Part shown: positions 1 to 5,502 of the stretch, one piece after another
Position numbering within the stretch: the stretch's first letter is position 1
How the letters are laid out: the number at the start of each line of letters is the position of its first letter
Virus record (IMG/VR): IMGVR_UViG_3300009504_000009
Span: 1 to 45,991 of that record
Length of the DNA: 45,991 bases
Reading direction: 5' to 3' (one strand)
Source: a virus
Notes under the pieces: generated by a model
What the model was told of the DNA's origin: nothing
Seen by the model: only the letters and a program-made list of their open reading frames with translations
Database searches by the model: none
Position numbers and translations under genes: made by a program

Positions 1-138
1 ATACGACAAATATACGATAAAGTTTCGTAACTACCAAATTTATTTTTAATTATTTTTCTTCTCACCCTAAAAAAATAAAAACTTCTTTAGTTCTTCGTAT
101 TGAAATTCAGGTAGATAAACCGCATCAGCCGATAACAA

Positions 139-248
139 GGTGTATATGTAATGTGATGTTCGGTGGTATATTCATCATTTCTACTTCTAATTAAGTTCAT
201 CGGTTAAGTCAAAGTTCAGTGTTTCAAATCTCACACTACATATACACC
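139..248 (-). repeat. Inverted repeat, 18-base arms, 3' of the leftmost small gene
   Basis: Arms at 139-156 and 231-248 are reverse complements with a single mismatch (A151 against C236) and enclose a 74-base loop. In a leftward transcript the mismatch becomes a U-G pair, so the arm would be fully paired in the RNA sense of the flanking gene. It lies just downstream of the stop codon of the gene at 270-488. No T-run follows, so it is not a classical terminator. The rest of 1-269 shows no convincing gene. Confidence 0.6.
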
Positions 249-269
249 CAACCGTTATAAGCAATAAAA

Positions 270-488
270 TTACTTACGTTCTCTGTCAAGAAAAACGCTT
301 TCATCAATAATTTGCGAGCATTCTTCTGAACGCACATCAATACTTTTACTCCAATCAAATCTTATTCCCACATTTAACCTCGCACCTAATCTATGAACAA
401 TACATAGTGCGTTCCATTCTTCTTGTGTGAGATTTTCGTTAAATAAATCTACAAGTTTGCCAGTCGTTCCAATTATTTCTTCTTCCAT
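270..488 (-). CDS. Small hypothetical protein (72 aa)
   Basis: I do not recognise this protein. It is acidic, soluble in composition, has no membrane segment, and has one cysteine in the middle and one near the C-terminus. The N-terminus is mostly helical in composition (residues about 8-35) and contains LNENLTQEEWN-type spacing, often seen in small regulatory or accessory phage proteins, but I infer no function. It is the last of three small leftward genes separated by palindromic spacers. ATG is the only sensible start. Reality as a gene is supported by intact frame, strand agreement with neighbours and normal amino-acid composition. Confidence 0.6.
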   Translation of the reverse strand: MEEEIIGTTGKLVDLFNENLTQEEWNALCIVHRLGARLNVGIRFDWSKSIDVRSEECSQIIDESVFLDRERK

Positions 489-514
489 AATCGTAATTTT
501 TACAGCCTATAACA

Positions 515-592
515 GCAACTAACAGAAGTGGCTGCTACGAGCATTTGTTTTTAATCCAGAAGTTCTTACAAGCAACCACTTCTGTTAGTTGC
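515..592 (-). repeat. 22-base inverted repeat between two small leftward genes
   Basis: Arms at 515-536 and 571-592 are reverse complements over 22 bases except C532 against A575. The loop is 34 bases. In the leftward RNA the mismatch is a G-U pair, giving a continuous 22-pair helix. It fills the spacer between the genes at 599-814 and 270-488, so it could act as a processing site, an attenuator or a translational control element for the downstream gene. It shares the string GCAACTAAC with the hairpin at 844-865. Confidence 0.75.
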
Positions 593-598
593 GTCACG

Positions 599-814
599 TT
601 ACTTGCTATCATTTATATCGTCTTGGATTTTGTGAAGTCGTGCAACTTCTTCCTCTGTAAATACGAGCATCCTAACTTTTGTCTTTTCACCATTTACATA
701 AGTATCACAAAATCCTTTTTCATCTCGTTCACCGCAAGTAATACTATGTATAACCGCAGGTTTGGTTGGTTGCTTATCCTTGCTTCTAAATAAGTTTTTA
801 ATCCAATTTATCAT
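599..814 (-). CDS. Small hypothetical protein (71 aa)
   Basis: Unrecognised small protein. It starts MINWIKNLF followed by a lysine-rich stretch, which resembles a short amphipathic membrane-surface helix, then a beta-rich middle with two cysteines (near residues 27 and 35) and a charged C-terminal helix. A rightward frame of similar length covers the same bases (545-793), but its composition (runs of F, S, Y, I) looks like an antisense shadow. This leftward frame agrees with its neighbours in strand and has a reasonable composition. No Shine-Dalgarno sequence precedes the ATG. Confidence 0.55.
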   Translation of the reverse strand: MINWIKNLFRSKDKQPTKPAVIHSITCGERDEKGFCDTYVNGEKTKVRMLVFTEEEVARLHKIQDDINDSK

Positions 815-843
815 TTGTGTTTCAATTTAAGTTTTCTATATTC

Positions 844-865
844 ACGCAACTAACTAAACCTGCGT
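844..865 (-). repeat. Short hairpin after a small leftward gene
   Basis: ACGCA at 844-848 and TGCGT at 861-865 can pair around a 12-base loop directly downstream of the stop codon at 870-872. The loop and arm contain GCAACTAAC, also present in the much longer palindrome at 515-592. Short and without a T-run, so weak on its own. Confidence 0.35.
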
Positions 866-869
866 ACCA

Positions 870-1103
870 TTAAACTTCAACGATATTAAATTCCTCAAAC
901 GGATAAGGACCATCCTCAGTCTCAAAGTTATCACTACCAAGAGTTGTGTAGTACACTTTATAGTGTTCGTCAATAGCCTTCTGAGCTAAATCTTTGGTCT
1001 TATAAGAAAAGAGATAATTATCATCTTCCTGAAGGAAAACTCCTGATTCATCTTCTTGTACCCAACGCTTCGTTGGCTCATGTTGTATTGCAAATCTTGC
1101 CAT
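870..1103 (-). CDS. Small hypothetical protein (77 aa)
   Basis: Begins MARFAIQHEPTKRWVQ and continues with aromatic and acidic residues (YLFSYKTKDLAQKAI, then a tail rich in E, D, P and F). The frame is open further upstream (to 1169), but that extension overlaps the HAD gene by about 55 bases and has an unrelated basic composition; the ATG at 1101-1103 leaves an 11-base gap to the HAD gene and is preferred. Looks like a small alpha/beta cytoplasmic protein of about 70-80 residues; function unknown. It probably shares a transcript with the HAD gene upstream of it. Confidence 0.6.
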   Translation of the reverse strand: MARFAIQHEPTKRWVQEDESGVFLQEDDNYLFSYKTKDLAQKAIDEHYKVYYTTLGSDNFETEDGPYPFEEFNIVEV

Positions 1104-1114
1104 ATATTTAACTA

Positions 1115-1777
1115 TTATTTTACCATAAATGAATGTGCCCAATCTTGCTGATATTTTCCGCAAGGACAAATCCAGCCATCATTTGTTGCAATCAAAATAC
1201 CCTCTCGCTCTTCAAAAGTTTCACCTTCTTTTTTCTTTCTTTTACAATCAGGTATATCATCTGGTGAACAACAAGTAAATGGGTGGAATCCGCTTGATTT
1301 TTGATTTTTATTTAACTTATCAACTTGGTTCTGTGTAAATGGTGCTTTTATTATTTGCTCCATTTTATTGATTATTCGGTCCAGGTCTTCTGGAACTAAA
1401 CCACTATGAGAGTCGGTTCGGACGCAAAAATTTTTTAACACTGGGTCTTGAAGCTCTAAATTATCGTCAATTATAACAAAATCTTCGACCTGAGAATGCT
1501 CCAGAAAATTTTTGATTCCCTGTTCCTTAGAAATATCACGCTCTGTGGAATCAATAATACTTCCCGCAAGTACACCTCTTTGATATAATAAATCTCTAAC
1601 TACTTGAAAATCAAAGTTATCCTTCCATGAGGAAATAATTACAATTTTTGCACCAACTCTTCTAATTGCTTCATTTAAAATTGCTATGCAGTAAATATCT
1701 GTTGAATTTTCGTGGAATACACCTGTGGAATTACAGTCATTTAGAACTCCATCTATATCTAAAAAAAATATTCTCAT
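1115..1777 (-). CDS. HAD-family phosphatase-like protein with C-terminal zinc-ribbon-like tail
   Basis: Residues 1-145 have the HAD signature: FFLDIDGVLN (nucleophile D7, acid D9), IISSW (motif II, S49/S50) and FVIIDDN (motif IV, D104/D105). This layout, without a cap domain, fits the HAD 'Swiss Army knife' type found in RNA-repair and phage proteins. Residues 165-210 are cysteine-rich (C169, C170, C178, C204, C206) with HPFTC and ICPCG, suggesting a small metal site. Likely a phosphohydrolase acting on nucleic-acid ends or nucleotides; the substrate is not deducible. A host-type promoter lies just upstream and diverges from the virion genes. The combination of HAD core and cysteine-rich tail is the odd feature. 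Confidence 0.8.
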   Translation of the reverse strand: MRIFFLDIDGVLNDCNSTGVFHENSTDIYCIAILNEAIRRVGAKIVIISSWKDNFDFQVVRDLLYQRGVLAGSIIDSTERDISKEQGIKNFLEHSQVEDFVIIDDNLELQDPVLKNFCVRTDSHSGLVPEDLDRIINKMEQIIKAPFTQNQVDKLNKNQKSSGFHPFTCCSPDDIPDCKRKKKEGETFEEREGILIATNDGWICPCGKYQQDWAHSFMVK

Positions 1778-1793
1778 TGTAATAATTTAATTA

Positions 1794-1824
1794 CAAATGT
1801 ATCTTTTTTTTCGATTAAATCAAA
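1794..1824 (-). promoter_or_regulatory. Bacteroidota-type promoter for the HAD gene
   Basis: Read leftward: TTTG (complement of 1821-1824), a 19-base spacer, then TACATTTG (complement of 1794-1801). This matches the known Bacteroidota housekeeping consensus TTTG-N19-21-TAnnTTTG exactly. The start codon of the HAD gene follows 16 bases later. Confidence 0.75.
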
Positions 1825-1873
1825 ATTTTATCAATTTTCAAAACTTGTTATTGTGAATCAAGTTTTCTTAGCC

Positions 1874-1880
1874 TATTTAT
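1874..1880 (+). promoter_or_regulatory. Putative phage late promoter motif TATTTAT
   Basis: C-TATTTAT-AAGAAAA; 15 bases before the ATG at 1896. First rightward copy of the motif, opening the neck and tail-completion unit. Confidence 0.6.
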
Positions 1881-1895
1881 AAGAAAATTATAATT

Positions 1896-2180
1896 ATGGC
1901 TTTTCACAACACAAATTGGACCGCACTACCTATGCCAATTGGAACTTATACACTTGCTGAACTTGGTGATGGATTGACTGGTTCTACAGTACATCAAATT
2001 TTCTGTACTACTACTGGAGCCGCTACTATTAGCGCCATGGGTGGCGGAACTTTTACTTGGAATGCAACTGCAGGGCAAAAAATAGATGTAGTATGTGCCA
2101 AGGTGATTGTTTCTTCTGGAGCTTTTGTAGGATTTAAGGCTTCGTTTCAACCAAATTATATTCAATCTTTAAGAGGATAA
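1896..2180 (+). CDS. Small beta-rich putative virion protein (94 aa)
   Basis: Not recognised by family. The sequence is rich in G, T, A and aromatic residues, with almost no lysine or arginine until the C-terminus, and looks all-beta (for example GTYTLAELG, then a TTTGAATISAMGGGTFTW stretch). Such small beta proteins near neck genes are usually head or neck decoration or fibre-like components, which is an inference from composition and position. It is followed after 7 bases by the gp13-like gene and carries its own late-type promoter motif. No signal peptide or membrane segment. Confidence 0.7.
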   Translation: MAFHNTNWTALPMPIGTYTLAELGDGLTGSTVHQIFCTTTGAATISAMGGGTFTWNATAGQKIDVVCAKVIVSSGAFVGFKASFQPNYIQSLRG

Positions 2181-2187
2181 ATAAATT

Positions 2188-3387
2188 ATGAGTGTTTTTT
2201 GCGCAGAAGGATGTCTTACAGGAATGACTGTAACCGAGAAAAACCAAATCTTTCGTAGGATTAGGAGGAAACTTGGTGCGCCTGTAATGGGAGTAGAACT
2301 TCTTGATGAACAGATAGAAGAATGTATCTGTGAAGCAGTAGAGGAGTACTCAGGATACATTAACGATTGGGTTCTTAGAAATAGACTCGGAGAGATGCTT
2401 GGCCTCCCTTCTGAGGTTGATTTTACTCTAAAATATGTTTCTAATTCTCTTTACTTCGAAAATTCTTTTGCTACTCAAATTGGTGAGCAAATAGGTCTTG
2501 GAGCAAATGGAACCAGAGAAGTCAAAACAACTTCAATTACCCTAACTGCTGGTACTCAGGACTATATAATTCCTGCTGAAAGAGAAGTTTTAGATATTCT
2601 TTGGTACACACCTGCTTTTATAAATCTTTTTGGTCTTGACCCATTCAGCAATCAAAATATAGCTTTCAGTGAATTTGGTGCTTCATTTGCGGGGCACTCT
2701 CTCTATAGTGTGATGCCTGTATTTGATACAATCATGACAGCTCAGGCTGCTGAATTAAGAAATAGAGTTAGAGGTTCAGAATACCACTATCTAATAAGGC
2801 CAGGTGCTGACGGAACAAAAATTTTAAAATTATTTCCAGTACCAAGAAATGGGGTAAACAGTGTTGCTGGACCAAGTTTAGGAATTGGAGGTGGAGCTGG
2901 TACTCCAGGAACAATGTTCTACACTTACAGAGATAGAGCTGGAAATTATGGAAACTCTAATTACAGCGGTTATACAGCAAATCCTGGATTTACAGGAACC
3001 ACTAATATTGATGGAACCATACAACAAGGGAATGGTCTTGTATCTGGGCCTGGTGATGCAGAACTTAACTACATAAACTGGTATCAACTCAATTCGGTTG
3101 CTCAAACTTGGGTTAAGAAATATGCTCAAGCGCTTGCAAAAGAATTACTTGGAATCGGTATTAGAGGTAAATTTAATGGGCAATTACCAATTCCAGGGGC
3201 CGAGCTTACACTAAACAAAGATGACCTTATTAGCACAGGTAGAGAAGACCAACAAAAATTACTTGATAAACTTGAGAAAGACCTTGAGGAATTGTCTTAT
3301 GATAGAATAATGGAAAAACGTGCTGCTGTACAAGAGTCTGTAAATAAGACACTTGCTTATGTGCCAATGAAAATTTGGATTTACTAA
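2188..3387 (+). CDS. gp13: Neck protein, T4 gp13-like
   Basis: The N-terminus (residues about 22-55) has RRIRRKLGAPVMGVELLDEQ followed by an acidic helix ending in EEYSGYINDW. This corresponds to the T4 gp13 start, where LGAP, VEL and a following helix before an aromatic stretch are the hallmark. gp13 with gp14 closes the filled head and forms the platform for tail attachment. At 399 residues it is longer than T4 gp13 (about 309); the extra length includes a Gly/Asn/Tyr-rich loop at about residues 228-280. Next comes a gp14-like gene, the same order as T4. No Shine-Dalgarno site; the ATG follows the previous stop by 7 bases. Confidence 0.8.
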   Translation: MSVFCAEGCLTGMTVTEKNQIFRRIRRKLGAPVMGVELLDEQIEECICEAVEEYSGYINDWVLRNRLGEMLGLPSEVDFTLKYVSNSLYFENSFATQIGEQIGLGANGTREVKTTSITLTAGTQDYIIPAEREVLDILWYTPAFINLFGLDPFSNQNIAFSEFGASFAGHSLYSVMPVFDTIMTAQAAELRNRVRGSEYHYLIRPGADGTKILKLFPVPRNGVNSVAGPSLGIGGGAGTPGTMFYTYRDRAGNYGNSNYSGYTANPGFTGTTNIDGTIQQGNGLVSGPGDAELNYINWYQLNSVAQTWVKKYAQALAKELLGIGIRGKFNGQLPIPGAELTLNKDDLISTGREDQQKLLDKLEKDLEELSYDRIMEKRAAVQESVNKTLAYVPMKIWIY

Positions 3388-3410
3388 AATTATTGTATCA
3401 AATAAAATAG

Positions 3411-3983
3411 ATGGCTGATTTAAACGAAATAGGAAGGCAACCAGAGGAGTTCAATGACAATGAGAGAAAGCCTGATGGTATAGATTTATTCTTTGGAGAC
3501 AAGGAACGTGCTTTCTTTAGTTCTGCGGGTAGAGAAATTTCAGAAAATATTCTCAAGGAATCATTTATCTTATATAGAATGGACCTTAAGAGGACTGAGA
3601 CACATTCTCTATATGGACAATCAAAATCTTTTCAGAAAGCATGGAAACCAGAGGTGAAGATTCTTGGTAGAATAAATGTAGAAACTGTTGAGCCAGAATA
3701 TATGGCTGATGGTGGTCTTGTTAAAAAAGGTTTTGGTAAATTAACCGCACATGTATATATGGAGCAACTTGAAGAGCTTGAGCTTGCTGTATACAAACAA
3801 AATCAACTTTCTGTTTTTGATATTAACAATGGAGATTACATAGGATACAAGGATGAGTATTACATGATAGTAAATAATGGACATGCTCAAATATCAAATG
3901 AATTTTCCTGGGGTGGTGATAGAAGATTTTATATCACAATATCAGCAATTGAGGTTGATGAAGATGTTTTTAAGGCGAGATAA
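3411..3983 (+). CDS. gp14: Neck protein, T4 gp14-like
   Basis: 190 residues. The pattern ESFILYRMDLKR, then LYGQSKSFQKAWK, then a beta-rich core ending GDYIGYKDEYYMIVNN parallels T4 gp14, in which an N-terminal ES-I motif is followed by LFGED, F-KAWK and a late GDLIYFP-type motif. Gene order (after gp13, before gp15) gives independent support. The role would be head completion and head-tail joining. Shorter than T4 gp14 (256 aa), lacking the acidic C-terminal tail. A 411-base gene-free element follows directly after its stop. Confidence 0.75.
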   Translation: MADLNEIGRQPEEFNDNERKPDGIDLFFGDKERAFFSSAGREISENILKESFILYRMDLKRTETHSLYGQSKSFQKAWKPEVKILGRINVETVEPEYMADGGLVKKGFGKLTAHVYMEQLEELELAVYKQNQLSVFDINNGDYIGYKDEYYMIVNNGHAQISNEFSWGGDRRFYITISAIEVDEDVFKAR

Positions 3984-4079
3984 AAAATCTAAGTTTAGAA
4001 AAATCTTAGAGTTTATTCAGTTAATATTAACTTCAGTAAATCCTTTACCAGAATTAGGGAAAACACAAAAAAGATAACG

Positions 4080-4098
4080 CCCCCCCTATAGCCCCCCC
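4080..4098 (-). other. Putative G-quadruplex motif (minus strand)
   Basis: On the minus strand two G7 runs are separated by CTATA. Each run can supply two GGG tracts, so G3-N1-G3-N5-G3-N1-G3 can be drawn, which meets the usual intramolecular quadruplex pattern. The plus strand has the corresponding C-tracts. No comparable G/C run was seen elsewhere in the window. Confidence 0.5.
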
Positions 4099-4121
4099 TC
4101 TTTTGAAATTTCTTTCTAAAA

Positions 4122-4169
4122 AGGTGCTGTGTGAGAGATTGCCAGCGATTATTCACTGGTCTTACACCT
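4122..4169 (+). other. Imperfect RNA hairpin inside the gene-free element
   Basis: AGG 4122-4124 pairs with CCT 4167-4169, TGTGAG 4130-4135 with CTTACA 4161-4166 (one G-U), and GCCAG 4141-4145 with CTGGT 4156-4160 (one G-U), leaving a 10-base loop. No T-run follows, so it is not a terminator. Confidence 0.5.
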
Positions 4170-4270
4170 GCAGGGACAGCTAATCAGATAAATCTGATGG
4201 ACTATAGGGAAGTGCGCTTATTTTAAATGTTTTTAACGAGTCTGATAAATTACCATGCCCAGTGTAAAAT

Positions 4271-4318
4271 CTCTGCATCAGAAAGCAACGCCCCCAAAAA
4301 TAAAACTGGTATGCAGAG
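4271..4318 (+). other. Perfect 8-pair stem inside the gene-free element
   Basis: CTCTGCAT (4271-4278) is the exact reverse complement of ATGCAGAG (4311-4318); CAG 4279-4281 and CTG 4306-4308 can extend it past a small bulge. The loop contains the third C-run (4291-4295). Confidence 0.5.
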
Positions 4319-4373
4319 CAAAAGCCGAGCAAATGTAATAAATAAAATAGTATGTTTCCAAATTTATTGTAAC

Positions 4374-4380
4374 TATTTAT
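4374..4380 (+). promoter_or_regulatory. Putative late promoter motif TATTTAT
   Basis: C-TATTTAT-TAAAAAAA; 14 bases before the ATG at 4395 of the gp15-like gene. Confidence 0.6.
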
Positions 4381-4394
4381 TAAAAAAAGTATAA

Positions 4395-5111
4395 ATGGCT
4401 ATTAATGACAACATAGGAAAGTTTTTAGATAAGGATTTTGAAAACTTCAACTATCTCCCACAAAAACTCATGCTTGAGGACTTGGACCAAGGAATAAAAG
4501 ATTATATTGATAGTCTTGAAATAAGCATGGTTAATGAAAACGGTCTTCTTACAAAAGTTCCAATTGTTTGGCTTGCTCAAGAACTTTGGGCTGAGAGAAA
4601 AATGAACTGGAAAGAGATGAGAAGTGAACTTGGAGAAGAGATTACAAGACCATTTATGACAATCTATAGAAATTCTGCAGTTCCTGGAACATCTCCACTC
4701 AAGAGAACAATTCCAAAGAAAATGACATTTAGATTTGTTAAGGTTCCAATTTTTGATGGAACCCTTAAGGGATATGAATTATATAAAGTACCTCAACCAG
4801 TATATGTTGACACAAGCTATACACTTAGTCTTTTCACTCATTATATGGTAGATGTCAATGTTTTTTATGAAATGATATTGGCTGAAGGATATTCTGATGG
4901 ACAAGGATACATGAAAATTAATGGGTATAATATCTCATCAAAATTGAATGGGGACCCAAGTGAAAATAACAAGACAGATATTACTCAGGAGAAGATTTAT
5001 AGGATAGATATACCATTGCTTGTTCAGGGTAAAATTGTTGACCCCACTAAGTTTGAGAAAGTAAATACTATTACAAAGGTGTTAATTAAAATTTCAGAGA
5101 AAAGAAGATAA
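4395..5111 (+). CDS. gp15: Tail terminator / completion protein, T4 gp15-like
   Basis: 238 residues. The sequence order VPIVWLAQELWAERK, PFMTIYRNSAVPG, then TLSLFTHYMVDVNVFYEMIL and a final RIDIPLLVQGKI follows T4 gp15 (VPITYASKE, then INLHLVDFSYNAP, ELSIFTRYEDD, and a C-terminal WSLTFEV strand). gp15 forms the hexamer that caps the finished tail and docks to the neck. Position after the gp13 and gp14 genes and before the sheath gene matches T4. Its own late-type motif sits 14 bases upstream. Assignment rests on motif order and synteny, not on close identity. Confidence 0.75.
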   Translation: MAINDNIGKFLDKDFENFNYLPQKLMLEDLDQGIKDYIDSLEISMVNENGLLTKVPIVWLAQELWAERKMNWKEMRSELGEEITRPFMTIYRNSAVPGTSPLKRTIPKKMTFRFVKVPIFDGTLKGYELYKVPQPVYVDTSYTLSLFTHYMVDVNVFYEMILAEGYSDGQGYMKINGYNISSKLNGDPSENNKTDITQEKIYRIDIPLLVQGKIVDPTKFEKVNTITKVLIKISEKRR

Positions 5112-5139
5112 TTCAATAATGTTTTATCTTTTTTCTTCT

Positions 5140-5146
5140 ATTTATA
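5140..5146 (+). promoter_or_regulatory. Putative late promoter motif TATTTAT
   Basis: C-TATTTAT-AATAAAG; 15 bases before the ATG at 5162; probably also serves the sheath gene, which lacks a copy of its own. Confidence 0.6.
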
Positions 5147-5161
5147 ATAAAGTTTGAGTAT

Positions 5162-5464
5162 ATGAAGATTAAGAACAAGAAAAACACTGCAAATTATGTC
5201 AATTATAAGGATAATGGATTGCCTATGAAGGTCATGATTGCAGGTGGTCAAACAGTTGATATTCCAGGTCTTAATAATGTATCACAAATATTCAACAGCG
5301 GAGACTTCAAGAGAGGTTTTTTTGAGGTAGTAAACGAAACAACAGTAATTGCTGATGTAGAAGTTGCTCCTAAGAAAAAATCTTCTACTAAAAAAAGTAA
5401 AACTGAAGATTCTCTTGATAAAGTTGAAAAAGAAGTAAAGAATTATACCGATAACGAGGAATAA
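5162..5464 (+). CDS. Small hypothetical virion-associated protein with lysine-rich tail (100 aa)
   Basis: Not recognised. Residues 1-70 look like a small beta domain (VMIAGGQTVDIPGL, FEVVNETTVIADVEV). Residues 71-100 form a charged, disordered tail (PKKKSSTKKSKTEDS then acidic). The gene lies between the gp15-like and sheath genes, 38 bases before the sheath start, and most likely shares its transcript. Small proteins of this kind ahead of sheath genes are often tail or head accessory components; this is an inference from position only. Confidence 0.65.
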   Translation: MKIKNKKNTANYVNYKDNGLPMKVMIAGGQTVDIPGLNNVSQIFNSGDFKRGFFEVVNETTVIADVEVAPKKKSSTKKSKTEDSLDKVEKEVKNYTDNEE

Positions 5465-5502
5465 TAAATAGAAAGTAACTAACAAAAATTAATAAAAGCG
5501 AT

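Larger units (their letters stand above)
3984..4394 (+). other. Gene-free, GC-rich, probably structured intergenic element
   Basis: No convincing gene in 411 bases between gp14- and gp15-like genes, which are otherwise tightly packed. The middle (4078-4330) is unusually C- and G-rich for this phage. It has two C7 runs (4080-4086, 4092-4098) and a C5 run (4291-4295), and several helices. These are 4122-4169, 4183-4198, 4271-4278 with 4311-4318, and 4084-4091 with 4202-4209. Two further alternatives compete with these. A non-coding RNA, a cis-regulatory leader or a replication/packaging site are all possible; none is proven. A late-type promoter motif closes it at 4374. Confidence 0.6.

Noticed and set aside
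67-171. Leftward open stretch encoding a plausible protein C-terminus (ends EELKKFLFF)
   Set aside because: It has no ATG, is only about 34 codons and overlaps one arm of the palindrome at 139-156; it could be a gene remnant but support is too thin to annotate.
139-248. Terminal inverted repeats of a small transposon
   Set aside because: No flanking target duplication or transposase, and the 110-base unit is tiny; the sense-strand G-U pattern fits an RNA hairpin better.
545-793. Rightward 82-codon frame opposite the gene at 599-814
   Set aside because: Composition dominated by F, S, Y and I, wrong strand for the cluster, and it overlaps one arm of the 515-592 palindrome; reads as an antisense shadow.
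1104-1169. N-terminal extension of the 77-residue gene to 1169
   Set aside because: It would overlap the HAD gene by about 55 bases, and the internal ATG at 1103 gives a cleaner start.
3877-4077. Rightward frame overlapping the gp14-like gene end
   Set aside because: Mostly inside the gp14-like gene in another frame; no independent start signal.
4194-4213. Hammerhead-like CTGATG...GAA core
   Set aside because: The core reads CTGATGG rather than CTGANGA, GAAA is absent, and no cleavage-site stem fits.
3984-4394. Group I intron
   Set aside because: The only GACTA (4200-4204) has no downstream TAGTC partner to make P7 on either strand, both neighbouring genes are intact with natural ends, and no open frame lies inside.
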